Of a DNA stretch of 64,000 bases, positions 42,470 to 57,543 are shown in pieces. Position numbers and translations under genes: made by a program. The notes under the pieces were generated by a model, which saw nothing but the letters and a program-made list of their open reading frames with translations, was not told where the DNA came from and made no database searches. Source of the DNA: Adiantum capillus-veneris (taxonomy: Eukaryota > Streptophyta > Polypodiopsida > Polypodiales > Pteridaceae); contig CM043958.1 of NCBI GenBank assembly GCA_014529385.2, forward strand, positions 141,030,234-141,094,233, read 5' to 3'. Every line of letters starts with the position of its first letter. Position 1 is the first letter of the stretch.

Positions 42470-43030
42470 TAGTTTAATCAATCTAACCCCTGATGAAGTG
42501 TGTGCAATGCATAGCACAACCATCATTGGACAATTTGAAAATCTCAAATTGTGGCCAAACAACATATGTATCTGCATCTAAGACAATACCAAGTCATCTA
42601 CTAGTGATGATGGCATATCTATGGATTAGAAAGTACAAGGGCACGGCACGTCATGCTAAGATGAAGAGGACATAGGTATGCATCTCTCCAGTCTTAGGTA
42701 GACGAATGTAACCCTCATATTTCTATGTAGTAAGAACGATGATGTGACTTAATCTAATCCATGATGAAGTGTGTGGAACTCACATCACAAACATCAGTGG
42801 ACAACTTAACAATCTCAGATGCAGGCTAAATATCGTAAGTATCTACATCCAAGACAACACCAAGTCATCTAGTGATGAGCAATGACGTGTCTCTATTTGA
42901 AGCACAAGGGTAAACAGTGTGTCACACATAGATGAAGGGGGCATGAAGTATGCATCTCTCCACTCTTTGTTTGATGAGCACTACTCTTGCGTTTCTATGG
43001 GGTACAAAGGATGATGTGTCCTTATCTAAA
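42470..43030. repeat. About 275-bp diverged tandem repeat, two units
   Basis: Units near 42477 and 42751 share CTAAYCCMTGATGAAGTGTG, CAAGACAAYACCAAGTCATC, TATGCATCTCTCCA and a final TTTCTATGKRGT block in the same order. Divergence is substantial. It does not code. Confidence 0.65.
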
Positions 43031-45670
<2,640 letters not shown>

Positions 45671-45694
45671 TCGATCCCCGACAACGGCGACAAA
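45671..45694 (-). promoter_or_regulatory. Primer-binding site of tRNA-Asp type
   Basis: The plus strand TCGATCCCCGACAACGGCGA closely follows the 3' end of plant tRNA-Asp as I recall it (GATCCCCGGCAACGGCGCCA). Its complement on the minus strand would therefore bind that tRNA. It lies directly next to the LTR end at 45695. Confidence 0.65.
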
Positions 45695-46636
45695 TGTTGG
45701 GAGCCTTTGTCGCATCACCTAATCAACCCAAGACCAACAAAATTATCAATCCTAGGATCGGCAACCTGGCTAGGGCATGGAAGCATGAGGATCATTGGAT
45801 GTATCGAATGAGAGGATTCAAGAGAACGCTCTTCCAATGCAATAGAGATTAGACATGAATCACTAACTCTAATCACACCATAATCATAAATCACCTACAC
45901 ACATTAAGTCCACCAAAGTCTGACTTGCTATAGACTAGAATCTCAAAGCACACTCTTGACAAGCACACACTAATTGCATTGGTGTTGGCCTCTCCAATCA
46001 CCACATGCCAATCAAGGTACTTAATCAAAAGCTATACACACAAGGTGAATGGTGCTCGAGTTTTATTAAACTCATCCATACATAAGCAAACAATAGGGCA
46101 CATACACTAATCACAAGATTAAGAACAAACTTAATCAACAAATTGAGTGCTCATAGAAGGATAAGAGTGCTCAATAAGCAAGAAGTCATCACACACACTT
46201 AAATCTAGAATAATGAGAAGGTGAAATCACTTCATGACATAATTGAATATAGAAGAATTAAAACTATTGAAGAAAGTAGAGATTAGATTAAGAAAGGCTT
46301 CTCTAATTACAAAGGATTAGCACTAGCCTTCTAAGCATGGGCATTAAGCTCAAGGCTAGGCCATCCATAAAGTGAACACTCAAAAGAGAGATTTCAAGAG
46401 TGGATAAGAATGAATCCTCAAGAATGAAGCCTCTTTGCATAAAAGGCTTTCTTATAAAAGCATGCACCACAACCCTTCCTACTATGGGATTGTGTTGAGC
46501 CCTCTAGCTAACATATACAATTTGGAACTCCCAAATGAGCCCAAGACCTTATACAATGTGAATAGGAAATATTGTGCACATCCATAGCACATACCTCGCT
46601 TGGTGCATAATTGGTGTCGCATGTGTTAGCCGCTAC
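45695..46636 (-). mobile_element. LTR of a minus-strand LTR retrotransposon
   Basis: Its end next to the primer-binding site is CCAACA on the minus strand, as expected for LTR...CA. A CTTTTATAAG TATA-like box lies at 46451-46460 on the same strand. The distal edge was not found and is set at the start of the neighbouring copia LTR. No second LTR was seen. Confidence 0.5.
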
Positions 46637-49450
46637 TAACATGTATACAATGCACCGGGGGAAAAACCTCCTAGTGAGGGAAAAAATGCCCCGGCGGTCC
46701 TAAGTGTGTTCACACACATAACTACCACATGTATATGGTAACAAATCCCCCTGGAGTGATGTAGTGAACAAGAGCTGGCAAGTAGAGTAAAGAAAGTGTC
46801 ATGTCCAACACCCAAATCAGTCATAAGGTGTCTGAGCCATACACACTCAACCGTAGCTGTGAAGACTGCCCTGTACTTAGCCTCACAAATGGAAGTGGCC
46901 ACAATAGGTTTCTTCTTGATCAACCATGATATGCATGAGCTGCCAAGGATGAAACAAAAACCCCTTGTGGATACTCACATGTCAAAACAACTAGCCCAAT
47001 CCGAGTCAGAAAAAGCATGCAAACCTGGTGACAATGATCCCCCCTTGGGATAAAACAAGCCAAGATGTAAAGTGCCACTCAAGTAGCAAAAAATCCTCTT
47101 GACAGCTTGCCAATGCTTAGACCCTGGGCTATGCATAAATTTGTTGACCCGTGAAATTGCAAATTGAATATCCGGCCTCGTGTTGCATACATGAATGAGG
47201 TATCTAATAGCAGTTTAGTAAAGAGTGACATCTGCAAGATCACCAGCATCATGAAGACTCAATTTCAAACCTGTTTGCATGGTAGTGGCAATAGGTCTGC
47301 AATCCTCAAGTCCAAGCAATGTCTCTATGTAACGTTTTTGACACAAGGCAATACCACCATCACACTGCTTAAACTGTATACCCAAGTAATGATGCAACAG
47401 TCCCAAATCTTTCATCTTGAAACTAGCATTCAAATCAGCCTTAAATTTAGCAATATGTCTCTCATCTGGTCCACTGATCAGCAAATCATCCACGTAGAGA
47501 ACCACAATGAGAAGTACATCACCCTCACGCTTTACTTACAATGTGCTTTCTGTTAGACTGTTACAAAAATCTTGTTTGACCAAATGAGTGTCAGCCTTCT
47601 TATACCAAGCACGAGGAGATTGCTTCAACCCATACAAAGCTTTGCTACATTTGCACTACTTATCCTCTTGTACTTTCTTGACAAAACCGTGAGGCTTTGT
47701 TACATACACTTCCTCAAATATGTCACCATTCAAGAAAGCAGTAATAATAATGTCTGATTGATATACATCCCAACCAAAATGAGCTACCAATGCACATAGA
47801 AAAATCAAAATGGTCATACGACAAGTGGGAGTAAAAGCCTCTTCATAATCTATGCCTTTTTTTTGTGCAGAACCCTTTGCAACAAGTCGAGCCTTATAGC
47901 GATAAATCTCACCATCTGCCTTGCGTTTCAACTTGTAAACCCACTTTGTACCAATGGCCTTTATGCCATGAGGAAATCACATAAAGTCTATGTGTCATTT
48001 TTTATAAGTGCATCATATTCTGATTGCATTGAAGCCATCCAATTTCCTAAATTATGTGCTTCATCAAAAGACAGAGGTTCCTCAACATCACGTAAGCTAG
48101 ACACAGCCAAATAATAACAATCTGATGCATCAGATGCATGTGAAGAGCCAAAACAAGTTCCATTAGACAAAGGTGCATCCAATTTACTATCATGCAATGT
48201 ATGCACTAGTCATTTTGATATACCTCTGGCCTGCTCATTTTCAGCCCTTTCCTCATCAAGTATGTCATCATGCATATCTGCATTAGTAACAGGCCGATCT
48301 GTAACATTTTTAAAAACCCCCATAGGCTGAACATTTGCCTCATTGGAATTTACATTTGGACTTCCACCACTGAAAAGAGGCAACAAAGTGTCATCAATGT
48401 CCTGTGAGCTTACATTACTGTCTCTAGTACATGACAGCGAGGGCTAAACAGAATCTTCCAAACACACAACATCCCGTGAAACCAGAATACGCTTTGTTTG
48501 TGGATGATACAACCTGTAACCTTTGATTTTAGCACTATAACCAACAAAAATACATTTGACAGTCTTATCATCCAATTTTCTGCGTTGTGTTTGTGGCACC
48601 AAAGCATATGTCAAACAACCAAAACACGCATGTGCTCAATAAAAGGCTTTCTCTCATGCCATGCTTCATATGGATTCATAGATTGCAAAGCTTTTGTTGG
48701 ACACCTGTTAAGTACATAAGAGGCACACATGATGGCCTCAAGCCAAAACGAATGCGAAAAAGCTTAACATTTGACCATATATAGTGCCATTTTTGTAAGT
48801 GACCTATTTTTTCTCTCAGCAACACCATTTTGATGAGGCGTATAAGACATTGTACATTGGTGTTTTATCCCATGACTAGCCAAAAATGCATTAAATTCAT
48901 GAGACATATACTCCCCCCCTCGATCTGAACGGAGGGTGCCCATAGTACATTTTGAGACATTTTCAGCGATAGCCAGAAATTGTTTGAAGCACATAAATAC
49001 TTACGACTTTGCTTTAAGCGGATATACCCATGCATGCCTAGAGTAAACATCAATAAAAGTCATGAAGTAAAGGTAATTGCCCAGGGACAGAGTTTGCATG
49101 GGCCCACAAATATCACTATGCACAAGCTACAACCTGCATGTGGCTCTAACTGAACCATCCTTTGGAAACTTAGAATGTTGCATCTTACCCAAAATACAAC
49201 CTTCACAGACATATTGATAGGTGCTTCAAGAGGCGGCAAAGAAGAAACCATATTAGATTTTTTGCAAACGTAGCAAACTGGCAAAACTTAGATGACCAAA
49301 ATGTGCATGCCAAAGTTTTGCATCTAAAATAGCCTTTCAATCCACAATTTCATTTACAAAATTCTACCCACACTTGTCATACAAAGTGAGCTTATACAGC
49401 CCACATCATAAAATGCCAGATGCAACAATTTCATCACCAAAACTGAGATC
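46637..49450 (-). mobile_element. Copia element 1 (older, interrupted), left part
   Basis: The minus strand carries, from high to low coordinates, integrase (48764-49350), RT (47164-48230), a shortened RNase H (46796-46923) and a partial 3' LTR (46637-46743). The RT includes VLYVDDLLISGPDERH (47470-47510), with the YVDD active site intact. About 220 bp of RNase H are deleted relative to copia element 2: the reading jumps after DLGVGHDT. Copia element 2 inserted into this element's gag-pol at 49450. A further 97 bp of element 1 lie on the other side (54699-54795). Confidence 0.85.
49446..49450. repeat. Target-site duplication AGATC, left
   Basis: This matches AGATC at 54699-54703. The two flank the LTRs of copia element 2 exactly. 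Confidence 0.9.
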
Positions 49451-49676
49451 TGTTGGAATTAGGGTTGCAGAGAAACACACACGGCTTGGAGAAGACGAAG
49501 GAAGATCAAGGCACACAATAGAGAGTGTATTACTTAGTGTGAAATGGAAAGATGGATAGCCCTAGACTGATGGGCGTATATACAATGCACGGGGGAAAAA
49601 CCTCCTAAAGAGGGAAAAAATGCCCCGGCGGTCCTAGTGTGTTCACACACATCACTACCACATGTATATGGTAACA
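49451..49676 (-). repeat. Copia element 2, 3' LTR (226 bp)
   Basis: TGTTACCATATACATG to CTAATTCCAACA on the minus strand. It follows the polypurine tract. Confidence 0.93.
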
Positions 49677-49691
49677 AATCCCCCCTGGAGT
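49677..49691 (-). promoter_or_regulatory. Polypurine tract of copia element 2
   Basis: The minus strand reads CTCCAGGGGGGGATT immediately before the 3' LTR. It would prime plus-strand DNA synthesis. Confidence 0.85.
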
Positions 49692-49751
49692 GATGAGGTG
49701 AACGAGAGCTGGCACATGAGTAAAGGGAAGTGCCATGCCTTGAGGACATGA

Positions 49752-52700
49752 TCAGTCCACAAAGGGGAGTAGGCCTAAAGCTTTGCGGAAAGCTTCAAGC
49801 TTCTCACAAGACAATGCCTTTGTGAAAAGATCTGCAAGGTTGTCCTGTGTTGGCACATAATCCAAGATGATCTCTCCTGCTGAGAGCCTCTCCCTGACAT
49901 AATGGTAATGCACCTCAATGTGCTTTGTGCGAGCATGAAAAACTGGGTTCCTCGCAACTGCCAATGCGCTCTGACTATCTGTGTAGATAGTGTTGGCAGT
50001 GTCCTGTCCAACACCCAAATCAGCCATAAGGCGTCTGAGCCATACTCACTCAACCGTAGCTGTGAAGACTGCCCTGTACTCAGCCTCACAACTCGAAGTG
50101 GACACAGTAGGTTGCTTCTTGCTCAACCATGATATACATGAACTGCCAAGCATGAAGCAAAAACCACTTGTGGACACTCGCGTGTCAAAACAACCAACCC
50201 AATCTAAGTCCGAAAAAGCATGTAAGTCTGGCGGCAATGATCCCCCCTTGGGATAAAACAAGCCAAGATGTAAAGTGCCACTAAGGTAGCGGAAAATCCT
50301 CCTCACAGCCTGCCAATGCTTAGACCCTGGGCTATGCATAAATCTGCTGACCTATGAGACTGCAAACTGAATATCCGGCCTCGTGTTGCATACATAAATG
50401 AGGCAGCCAGTAGCATTTTGGTAAAGAGTGACATCAGCAGGATCGCCAGCATCATGTAGACTCAACTTCAAACCTGTTTCCATGGGAGTGGCAATAGGTT
50501 TGCAATCCTCAAGTCCAAACTTACATAGCAATGTCTCTATGTAACTTTTCTGACACAAGGCAATGCCACCATCACACTGCTTAAACTGTATACCCAAGTA
50601 ATGATGCAACAGCCCCAAATCTTTCATCTTGAAAGTAGCATTCAAATCAGCCTTAAATTCAGCAATATGTCTCTCATTTGGTCCAGTGATCAGCAAATCA
50701 TCAACATAAAGAACCACAATGAGAAGTACATCACCCTCACGCTTTACACACAATGTGCTTTCTGTTGGACTGTTACGAAAGCCTCGTTTAACCAAATGAG
50801 TGTCAGCTTTCTCATACCAAGCATGAGGAGAATGCTTCAACCCATACAAAGCCTTCTTACATCTGCACACTTTGTCCTCTTCTCCTTTTATAACAAATCC
50901 GCGAGGCTGCGTTACATAAACTTCCTCAAATATTTTCACCATTCAAGAAAGCGGTAACAATGTCTGATTGATGTACGTCCCAACCAAAATGAGCTGCCAA
51001 TGCACATAGAAAACGCATAGTAGTCATACGACAAGTAGGAGCAAAAGTCTCTTCATAATCTATGCATTTTTGTTGTGCATAACCCTTTGAAACAAGTCGA
51101 ACCTTATGGCGATTGATCTCACCATCCGGCTTGCGTTTCAACTTTTAAACCCACTTCGTACCAATGGCCTTTTTGCCAGGAGGCAAATCACATAAAGTCC
51201 ATGTGTCATTTTCTATAAGTGCATCATATTCTGATTGCATGGCAGCCATCCAATTTTCTGAATTTTGTGCTTCATCAAAAGACACAGGCTCCTCAACATC
51301 ATGTAAGCTAGACACAGCCAAAGCATAACAATCTGATGCTTAAGATCCATGGCGAGAGCCTGAACGAGTACAACTAGACAAAGGTGCATCCAATTTACTA
51401 TCACACAAAGTGTACACCAGCCATTTTGGCATACCTCTAGCCTACTCATTTTCAGCCCTTTCCTCATCAAGTACATCATGTACATCTGCATCAGTAATAG
51501 GCTGATCTAGAACATTTTCAGAAACCCCCATAGGCTGTACATTTGCCTCATTGGAACTTACATTCGTATTTCCACCACTGGAAAGAGGCAACAAAGTGTC
51601 ATAAATGTCCTGTGAGCTTACATTACTGTCTCTAGTACATGACAGCAAGGGCTGAACAGAATCTTCCACAAACACTACATCCCGAGAAACCACAATACGT
51701 TTTGTTTGCGGATGATACAACCTGTAACATTTTCTTTCAGCACTATAACCAACAAAAGTACATTTGATAGCCTTATCATCCAATTTTTTGCGTTGCACCT
51801 GTGGCACCAAACCATATGCCAAACAGCCAAAAACATGCATGTGCTCAATAGAAGGCTTTCTATCATGCCATGCTTCATATGGAGTAACAGACTGCAAAGC
51901 TTTCGTAGGACACCTGTTAAGTACATAAGTGGCACACATGATGGCCTCAAGCCAAAAAGAATGCGGCAAAGCTTGACTTTTGACCATACATCGTGCCATT
52001 TCTGTAAGTGACCTGTTTTTCCTCTCAGCAACACCATTTTACTGAGGTGTATAAGGCACTGTACATTGGTGTTTTATCCCACGACTAGCCAGAAATGCAT
52101 TAAATTTATTTTGCTGAGGTGTATAAGTCACTGTACATTGGTTTTTTATCCCACGACTAGCCAGAAATGCATTAAATTCATGAGACATATACTCCCCCCC
52201 TCGATCGGAATGGAGGGTGCCCATAGTACATTTCGAGACATTTTCAGCCATAGCCAGAAATTGTTTGAAGCACATAAAAACTTCGGACTTTGCTTTAAGC
52301 GGAAATACCCATGCATGCCTGGAGTAATCATCAATGAAAGTCACGAAGTACAGGTAATTGCCCAAGGACAAGGTTTTCATGGGCCCACAAACATCACTAT
52401 GCACAAGCTGCAACCTGCATTTGGCCAGAACTGAACCATCCTTTGGAAATTTAGAACGTTGCATCTTACCCAAAATACAGCCTTCACAAACATGTTTGAG
52501 AGGTGCTTCAAGAGGTGGCAAAGAAGCAACCATATCAGATTTCTGTAAACGCAGCAAACTGGCAAAATTTAGATGACCAAAACGTGCATGCCAAAGTTTT
52601 GCATCTGAAGTAGCCCTTGAATCTGCAACATCATTTGCAAATTTTTGTCCACACTTGTCATACAAAATGAGCTTATACAGCCCACGGCACAAAAGGCCAG

Positions 52701-54110
52701 ATGTAACAATTTCATCACCAAAACTAAGATCATGAACTGTACATCTGTCATCCACAAATTTAACTACAAGTCCAAGTCTAGGAAGTGCGGATACAGACAA
52801 GAGATTCTTCTTGATCCCAAGTACATAAAGTGCATTAACAAGTGTGAAGGAACTGCCATTTGCAGCAGTAAGCACAATCTTTCCAACTCCCTGAACCGGA
52901 TAAGAGGCATTGTTGGCACAAGTGACTGAATTTCCATGAGGGACAGACTCGAGAGGGGTAAACAATTCACGATGTGAGGTAATGTGCTTTGTAGCGCCAC
53001 TGTCAAAATACCACACATGTGAATCTGCAGCAACTGACAAGCATGCATCATGGACAACAGGATTGTAATTGCACTCTGTGCTAAAAGCCCATGCTGCATC
53101 AACATCAGCATTACAGTCTCCTTTCACAGAAGACTCAACAATGGTTGCATTTGTAGTGGAACCAGCATTTGCAGTGGAACCACCCTCTTTCTTCTTAGCC
53201 TCTTTGGCCTTCAACTTAGGACATGACTTGATCAAGTGATCATTTGCTTTACAATAATGGCAACGCATCTTCTTTTTGCCCTTGTCACCAGAATTGCCAG
53301 ACGAATTGCTGCCAGTAGAGGCATTAGGAACAGAAGTTTTGCCACTCATAGCAGAACCATAAGAAGTGGCTGCATTGCTGTTACCACCCTTTCTTTGAGA
53401 AGCAATAAAAGCCTATTCAACTGCACGCTGTCTAGTCCTGTTTTTTCTAGAAAGTGACTCTTGCAACAGCAATGTGCATAATGCATCAAACTTGACAACT
53501 TCTGGATTTCCTTAGGTCATAAGTCTCCAAGTACTAGCAAAAGTCTGGTAAGAATCTGGTAAGGCATCAAGAACAGTCTGCACAAGGGAACTGTCAGAAA
53601 TGACTTCACCTGCAGAAATCAGTTGCTCATTGATATCCTTGACACTAGCAAGAAGTGTCCATATCATCTTCCTCATGCATAATCTTCGACTCTAGCTCTT
53701 TATGCAGCAAAACAATTTTTGTCTCATTGCGGTTTGCATAAAGACCTGCTAGAATATCCCAAGCTTGTTTTGCAGATTTTGTTGAACGGATGTGAGGAAC
53801 AATGGTGCGCTTCACAAACAACGCAATCAATGCATGAGCCTGTGCATCCTTAACATCCCAACGAGCTTGTTCTGCCGTAGGCAAAACAACTCTAACAGCA
53901 GCAATCCTTGCAGCAAGACCTGCAACATCCTCAACATCGTCTACATCCTCAGAACCAGGACGTATATCAATGCCGTGCACAATATTCCAGACGCCCTTTG
54001 ACACAAGAACGTGTTGCATCATATAAGCCCACATAGGGTAATTGTGCCCATCCAACCTGTCCTCAGCAGCAAACATCTTGAACACATCTGTGTTGTTGTT
54101 GTCAGCCATG
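49752..54110 (-). pseudogene. Copia gag-pol (element 2), broken in several places
   Basis: Translation from ATG at 54110 gives gag (MADNNNTDVFKMFAAEDRLD, then a UBN2-type capsid region). A zinc knuckle C-x2-C-x4-H-x4-C (CHYCKANDHLIKSC) lies near 53230-53270. Next are protease (WYFDSGATKHITS, about 53000) and integrase, with an H-x-H-C-C remnant (WHARFGHLN, CEGCILGKMQR) and core aspartates in HSDVCGP and HSDRGGEY. RT has VLYVDDLLITGPNERH (about 50690), and RNase H has SGTLHLGLFY and AEYRAVF. Breaks include a frameshift after EEDDMDT (53650), an in-frame TAA before NGVAERKNR (52035) and further frame changes near 51200, 50940 and 50345. A 72-bp duplication sits in the integrase. Confidence 0.88.
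52041..52184 (-). repeat. 72-bp in-frame tandem duplication in copia integrase
   Basis: Units 52041-52112 and 52113-52184 differ at a few positions. They repeat 24 codons around FNAFLASRGIK and TYTPQ. Confidence 0.88.
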
Positions 54111-54457
54111 GTAAATGCTACACTTGATGTGAAAACTGCCCGAAAATAGGAGAAATGGAGCGGGAACAACACGTGCTATATAGCACAAACCGTAGAAGAC
54201 TATAAGACACCTCTTATGCAGAAAATGGCACTAACAGAAACTCTGCACAAAATGACGAAATAGCCTGTGCAGCACTGCCTGTAGTGGAAACGGAGGCCGA
54301 AATGAACCCAAATCAAAAATCTGAGCAGACCAAGCTCTACAAGTTATCCCGAAATATTTGTCGACCTGCGAACGCTCGCCAAAGCTCACTGAAATCGGAG
54401 AAAGTGAGCAGGCGTGTACTGGAGCAGCTAGCGACTAAGCCCGGGAGGACGCAACCT

Positions 54458-54469
54458 GCTCTGATACCA
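54458..54469 (-). promoter_or_regulatory. Primer-binding site (initiator tRNA-Met type)
   Basis: TGGTATCAGAGC on the minus strand, two bases from the 5' LTR end. This is the usual plant copia primer-binding site. Confidence 0.93.
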
Positions 54470-54471
54470 AT

Positions 54472-54698
54472 TGTTGGAATTAGGGTTGTAGAGAAACACA
54501 CACATCTTGGAGAAGATGAAGGAAGCTCAAGGCACACAATAGAGAGTGTATTACTTAGTGTGCAATGGAAAGATGGATAGCCCTAGAGTGATGGGCATAT
54601 ATACAATGCACGGGGGAAAAAACCTCCGAAAGAGGGAAAAAATGCCCTGGCGGTCCTAGTGTGCTCACACACATCACTACCACATGTATATGGTAACA
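54472..54698 (-). repeat. Copia element 2, 5' LTR (227 bp)
   Basis: The same termini as the 3' LTR. It would contain the element's promoter. Confidence 0.93.
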
Positions 54699-54795
54699 AG
54701 ATCATGTACTGTACATCTGTCATCCACAAATTTGACTACAAGACCAAGTGTAGCAATTGGAGACACAGACAAAAGATTCTTCTTGATCCCAGGTA
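54699..54795 (-). mobile_element. Copia element 1, right part (protease-integrase region)
   Basis: This begins with the second AGATC and aligns closely to 52727-52820 of element 2 (ATCATGWACTGTACATCTGT, then TTCTTCTTGATCCCA). Homology ends at 54795, where unrelated sequence begins. Confidence 0.85.
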
Positions 54796-55055
54796 CTGAA
54801 GCAGTCCGGGGCGGGCAACAAGAAGAGCAACCTCTAGACACCCTTCAAGGCTCCCGTGCTGCTCAATGGGGCTGGGGCACAACACAACACAAACCAAAAC
54901 AACAAACCCAAAGCCAAATCCCAACTACACAAGGGGCACCACCTAGTTTAAGAGCGAACTAGGACGCAAAAGAGGAGAATCGTTAGAGCAACCCACAAAC
55001 AAGCAAGGAATTTACACTAACCCAAACACCAATGGAACACTCTCACACACTAAAA

Positions 55056-55147
<92 letters not shown>

Positions 55148-55149
55148 TG
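54796..55149. other. Unassigned sequence with a (GA)n tract at 55061-55143
   Basis: Positions 54796-55060 have no recognised feature. The GA tract is interrupted by a few G residues near 55099. No LINE-A 3' end adjoins it, so it is an unoccupied microsatellite of the kind LINE-A appears to use. Confidence 0.7.
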
Positions 55150-57515
55150 CTCGGGCTGCTTTGAAGTGTATCGTTAATGATCAAGCAAACATAAATATAT
55201 GTAAGAAAGAGAGAGAAGGGGGAAGGGGGTGCTTGTTGCACTAATGCCTTCTTACAAATCTGTCATGACCAATCAAAGTGAGATTAGTATTTGTTCAACA
55301 TAGCCTGAGTAAATTACACCACAACACATCACAAGAAAAAAGCCACCCCAATCACTGTCTTAAGGCCAGGGGAGTCCTCTCCACCCTGTCGCCCTCTTAC
55401 AACATGTGGGATTTATGGCTAAATTGATAACAATACCCGGAGACAAGCTATCAAGAACTTAAATAAAACACCAAGACACTTACACATCATTATTGTCCAT
55501 GACTTCACGTTGGAAGGGAGACAAGGTATCCATGCTTAGTCCAAATTCACCCTCCTTGATTCAGCAAATGTTGGGCTTACACTAGTAGGAGAAATGATAG
55601 ATTTCCTACTCTCAATTGAATGATCACTCTCTCTTACAATGGCATAGAGTTCCCTTGCTAATCACCCCTAATACAACACATACATATGCCTAATGCCAAT
55701 GAGATTCCACTCAAGAGCTCCTTCTCAAGAGGTTGAGCTTGGCTTCTCAAGCTATAGCATAGTGCTCTTTCTTCTTTCCCCTTTTTGTGCTAGCTACACC
55801 CTCCTTTTATAGCAATTTTGAAGGATAGGGTTACTCCTCTAACCATGGTTGGGTTAGATTTTCAACAATTTATCTAATTTCTTTTGCTTGGAATTATCAA
55901 GAAGTTGGTGGGGAAAGAGAGAGAACAGAAATGGAGGTGATAGGACTTTTCATAGTGGGTTAGTGTTAGTAGAGTTAGTATTAATTTACAAATGGAATTG
56001 GATATTTACAATGGGAGTATCCATGTAGGATACAAATAAGGAAGAAAAACTCTTAAGAGGTAAGAAAAGGTGGATTTCTTACAAGGTTGATGCTCCAAGT
56101 GTCTTGAGTAGGGCCAATTTTGACGCTTGTTGACGGTCCACTAGCTTTGACGGTACATTTTGTCTCCACTCTTGACTTTCCTTGAGAGATAAGGTAATTG
56201 AAGCTGAGTAATCAACCACCATGATGCTGTCTTTTAAGAGAAGAGGCTGAATTTTGTGGTTTTTTTGATAGATATGGGTAATTTGGAGGAGGAAAAATGA
56301 GACTAGGTGGTCAATTTTGGAATGGAATTGTGTGTGGGAGGTATGAGTTCACCATGGTTTCTCTTATTCTTCAAAGTTGAGGAGAAGGTGGGTAGGGTGC
56401 AGAGAGGAGTGGTGAGAGAGGTGGGGATGATGAGTGGAGAAGTGTGTGTGAAAGAGGAAAATGATAAAGTGGAAGAGAGAGTGTGGCTGCATAGCATGGG
56501 AAAACTGGGGTCTACTAATAAAATCATAGCTCACAGCTCGTAGCTCAAAAAAATATGAAAAAATTTGAGGCAAAAGTTCAGCCCACGAGCTACAACTTTT
56601 GTTTGTATCACCTTTTCAAATTCGAAGATCAAGTGAACTTTAAAAATTCAGCAAAACCGATCGTTTTTTTCCACTGCACAAGGTCCTTGTGGGGTCCTTC
56701 TTTGGATGATTCTTTTGAATACCTCCAAGAGTGAGCCCTCCATAGTGCATGTATGCATGCCACCTACCCTTGACCTTATTTGGTGGGTCTATAATTGAAG
56801 ATATTGTTGAGATCATGATATAAGTGAATAGTACAACTAAGAAAATCAAATATTGAGGGGTCTAAAAAATATGTACATGTCAAATATAAATAATATAAGT
56901 GGAAAAAATATAAAGGGCTCAAAAGAAATCTCTCTCATTATGAGGCTACCATAAAAAGATAAATATTTTTGGTGTTCTAATTTTTTAGAAAAAAAACAAA
57001 ATAGATGTAGGAAGGGAAAAATCACAATAGTGAAAAAAATAAAACTAGTTTTTTTGGATTTTTGTCGGGGTGGAGTTACACCAAATATAAGAGAAGCTTA
57101 CATGAAAATATTTCTATATGGAATAAAGAGTATGAAAAATGGTAAGAAAAATTGTGGTAATGGTGAGGCAATGTTCAGAGCATAAATAACACACACCTAG
57201 GTAGAAATATTTAAATAAATACCAAAATAATTATGAAAAAATCTTTTATTTAGGCCCTATATACAAAGAAATATTTACATACGCATGGGCCATAATATAC
57301 TTATATTTTTTATATTTTATATTTTTTTGGCTCAACTAGCCCAATGACTAGCTAATTGAGGGTTTTTTATTTCAGTAAGGAGATATGGGAAAAGTCCCCT
57401 AACTCACACGCACCTATATACAGTGAAAGGGTGAGGGTAACCACAGTGTTTGAGTGATTTGATAGGGTGAGATAACTCACTATGGCAATTACAGAGAGCC
57501 GAAAAACGGCTATCA
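55150..57515 (-). mobile_element. Probable 3' LTR and flank of the Tat-type gypsy element
   Basis: On the minus strand a purine tract CTGGGGGAGGG (57521-57531) lies just past the end of the pol gene. A candidate LTR start TGATAGCCG follows at 57515, within the inverted repeat AGCCGAAAAACGGCT (57498-57512). A GCTATAAAAGGAGGG TATA-like box occurs at about 55801-55815. The far LTR edge was not located, and part of this stretch may be other sequence. Readings at 56300-56570 lack domains. Confidence 0.45.
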
Positions 57516-57543
57516 TTAGCCCTCCCCCAGGATGATGGTATAT

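Larger units (their letters stand above)
49451..54698 (-). mobile_element. Copia element 2: structurally complete, 5.25 kb
   Basis: Two LTRs (49451-49676 and 54472-54698) begin TGTTACC and end CAACA on the minus strand. The primer-binding site TGGTATCAGAGC (54458-54469), complementary to initiator tRNA-Met, lies two bases inside the 5' LTR, and a polypurine tract CTCCAGGGGGGGATT (49677-49691) abuts the 3' LTR. A 5-bp duplication AGATC flanks it. By eye the LTRs differ at about 11 substitutions and one indel, roughly 5%. Gag, protease, integrase, RT and RNase H are all present in order but carry stops and frameshifts. Confidence 0.93.

Noticed and set aside
45671-45694. Possible tRNA-Asp gene
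   Set aside because: Only the last 24 bases of the tRNA match and there is no acceptor or anticodon stem upstream. The position next to an LTR end indicates a primer-binding site.
55032-55244. Arg/Glu repeat reading
   Set aside because: It is a translation of the (GA)n tract at 55061-55143.
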